Source: Pseudomonadota bacterium (GTDB taxonomy: Bacteria > Myxococcota > UBA9042 > PHBI01). Taken from it: a stretch of DNA of 7,696 bases. Numbering within the stretch: the first letter of the stretch is position 1; every line of letters starts with the position of its first letter. Under the pieces are notes generated by a model. It had not been told where the DNA came from, ran no database searches, and worked only from the letters and a program-made list of their open reading frames with translations. The position numbers and the translations under genes were made by a program. Where the stretch lies: positions 1 through 7,696 of the forward strand of contig SXIE01000126.1 in NCBI GenBank assembly GCA_005772945.1. The letters are read 5' to 3'. Shown here one piece after another: positions 6,483 to 7,696 of this stretch.

Positions 6483-6878
6483 TCAGACCGCGGTCACGAT
6501 GTCATACGCCGCCGACTGCTGCAGCTGAGCCGCGTCGCGCGCGAACTTCAGCTCCCACAGGCGATTGTCGAGGCGCTTCACGTAGAACGCCTTCTGCTTG
6601 TTCTTGGCGAGCCAGCTGAAGTTCTGGCCGCGCAGGAACTCGGCGAGCTCCTTCTGATCGGTGAAGCGCTTCTTCTCGAAGTGGCCGCAGTTCGGGCAGA
6701 ACGGGATCGGGTCGGACTCGCGCGTGTAGTACGCGGTGGTGCAGACGTAGCAGTTCGTGTCCGCCAGGTCCGTGACCGGTTCCCCTTTGAGATCGAGGTA
6801 CTTGCCGCCGCTGTACTCGAGCTCGAAGGGCTTGCCCTTGGTGAAGCACGTCATTTCCATGCCATCGAGGTTGCGCAC
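6483..6878 (-). CDS. Small zinc-ribbon-like protein of unknown function
   Basis: A 131-residue protein with one clear metal-binding pattern: C43-Y-V-C46, then C61-P-N-C64 after fourteen residues, as in zinc ribbons. A further Cys11 lies near the N-terminus. Between and after the knuckles it is rich in aromatic and charged residues (YYTRESDPIPF, GHFEKKRF), then has a Lys-rich segment (LAKNKQKAFYVKRLDNRLW) that could contact nucleic acid or a protein partner. No signal peptide or membrane segment is seen. The GTG start at 6878 is preceded by GGAG at 6889-6886 with seven bases between; internal ATGs at 6860 and 6854 lack such a site. It lies 37 bases after the glpX stop and one base before the CinA-like gene. 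I do not recognise the family. The pattern suggests a structural zinc site, not a redox or catalytic one. Confidence 0.85.
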   Translation of the reverse strand: MRNLDGMEMTCFTKGKPFELEYSGGKYLDLKGEPVTDLADTNCYVCTTAYYTRESDPIPFCPNCGHFEKKRFTDQKELAEFLRGQNFSWLAKNKQKAFYVKRLDNRLWELKFARDAAQLQQSAAYDIVTAV

Positions 6879-6885
6879 GTTCGGA

Positions 6886-6889
6886 CTCC
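6886..6889 (-). promoter_or_regulatory. Ribosome-binding site supporting the GTG start at 6878
   Basis: On the minus strand GGAG sits seven bases before GTG at 6878. The in-frame ATGs slightly downstream have no comparable purine stretch, so this site favours the longer form of the zinc-ribbon protein. Confidence 0.5.
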
Positions 6890-6915
6890 GTCGTTCGTTG
6901 AGAAGGGGCGCCGGT

Positions 6916-7696
6916 TCAGAACATCCGGCCGCGGATGAAGTCGTGGTGCGCCGTCAGGAAGCGAATCGTTCCCGTAGCCGAGCGCATGACGACCGAGTTC
7001 GAGATGGCGCCGCCCTTGCGGAAGCGGACGCCTTTCAGGAAGTCGCCGTCGGTGACGCCCGTCGCCGCGAAGATGACGTCGTCGCCGCCGACCAGATCGC
7101 TGGTCGAGAAGACGCGGTCGGGATCCTCGACCCCCATCGCGATGGCACGGTCGCGCTCGCCCGAGTTGCGGAACGCGAGCTTGCCCTGGATCTCGCCCCC
7201 GAGCGCACGCAGGGCGGCCGCGGCGAGGACGCCTTCGGGCGCGCCGCCGATGCCGAGGAGGAGGTCGATCGGGGATTCGGGGATCGCGGTCGCCATCGCC
7301 GCGGACACGTCGCCGTCGCGGATGAGCCGGATGCGCGCGCCGCACTTGCGGACCTCTTCGATGAGGTCCTTGTGGCGCGGGCGATCCAGGATGCACACGG
7401 TGAGGCTGGTGATCGGCATGTCCTTGCGCGCCGCGACCCGATGGATGTTCTCGGTCGGCGAGCGGCGGATGTCGATCGAGCCCACGCAGTCGGGCCCGAC
7501 GGCGATCTTCTCCATGTAGGTGTCGGGCGCGTGCAGCATGCAGCCGCGCTTGGCGAGCGCGAGGCACGCGATGGCGTTGGGCCCGCCCGTCGCCACGATG
7601 GTCGTCCCCTCGAGCGGGTCGACGGCGATGTCGACGCCTGGCGATCCCGGCACGGCCGAGCCGACCTCCTCGCCGCTGTAGAGCATCGGCGCCTCG
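6916..7696 (-). CDS. glpX: Fructose-1,6-bisphosphatase class II, GlpX type (5' end outside the window)
   Basis: This enzyme hydrolyses fructose 1,6-bisphosphate to fructose 6-phosphate, the phosphatase step of gluconeogenesis (some relatives also act on sedoheptulose 1,7-bisphosphate in carbon fixation). The visible 259 residues begin inside the conserved E-A-P-M-L-Y-x-G-E motif. They then show VDPLEGT (residues 25-31, metal and phosphate site), the APDTYMEK substrate segment (56-63), DGDVSAA (127-133), GIGGAPEGV (148-156, containing the expected metal-ligand Glu) and ATGVTDGD (211-218). GlpX proteins are usually about 320-336 residues, so roughly 60 N-terminal residues with further metal ligands lie beyond the right edge. 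The frame is open to the edge, so the internal ATG at 7686 is not the start. No broken or missing motif is seen in the visible part. It is the first visible gene of the leftward cluster; the promoter is not in the window. Confidence 0.95.
   Translation of the reverse strand, partial: EAPMLYSGEEVGSAVPGSPGVDIAVDPLEGTTIVATGGPNAIACLALAKRGCMLHAPDTYMEKIAVGPDCVGSIDIRRSPTENIHRVAARKDMPITSLTVCILDRPRHKDLIEEVRKCGARIRLIRDGDVSAAMATAIPESPIDLLLGIGGAPEGVLAAAALRALGGEIQGKLAFRNSGERDRAIAMGVEDPDRVFSTSDLVGGDDVIFAATGVTDGDFLKGVRFRKGGAISNSVVMRSATGTIRFLTAHHDFIRGRMF

Noticed and set aside
5705..6938. Long rightward open frames opposite the CinA-type and zinc-ribbon genes
   Set aside because: Both lie opposite clearly recognisable or well-patterned genes and contain no domain of their own.
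6935..7519. 194-codon rightward open frame opposite glpX
   Set aside because: GlpX motifs on the minus strand explain the region fully.

Overview
The window is high-GC, densely coding bacterial DNA. It looks like the chromosome of a Myxococcota-type (former deltaproteobacterial) bacterium or a relative. That is an inference from three things: the base composition, the near-total use of G/C-ending codons, and a very large lipoprotein with an Ig/cadherin-like module plus thrombospondin type 3 (TSP3) repeats, an architecture common in that group. No rRNA, tRNA, insertion sequence, CRISPR array or phage gene was seen, and composition looks uniform by eye.

Left part (1-4354). A leftward gene begins at 124 and runs off the left edge; only its first 41 codons are visible. 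A 214-base divergent intergenic region (125-338) carries a plausible sigma-70-like promoter in each direction. Rightward from 339 lies a 1102-residue secreted lipoprotein: signal peptide with lipobox, Ig/cadherin-like domain, about 258 residues of calcium-binding-type TSP3 repeats, then about 717 residues of unrecognised, probably beta-rich sequence. Fourteen bases after it comes a phosphoglycolate-phosphatase-like HAD hydrolase (3662-4354), probably on the same transcript.

Right part (4362-7696). Five genes run leftward and are packed like an operon. In order of transcription they are: a class II fructose-1,6-bisphosphatase (GlpX, 5' end outside the window); a 131-residue zinc-ribbon-like protein of unknown function; a CinA-type nucleotide/molybdopterin-binding-domain protein without the amidase domain; an AlgH/YqgE (UPF0301) protein; and a 244-residue cysteine-rich protein of unknown function whose proposed TTG start overlaps the AlgH stop codon. 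This cluster converges on the HAD gene with only 7 bases between the stop codons.

Most of the window is ordinary housekeeping or envelope gene content. The parts least explained by known families are the C-terminal two-thirds of the lipoprotein and the two small cysteine-containing proteins in the glpX cluster. No clearly new multi-gene system could be supported. Start codons of the AlgH and cysteine-rich genes are uncertain. Apart from the divergent intergenic region there is no gene-free stretch of more than about 80 bases.
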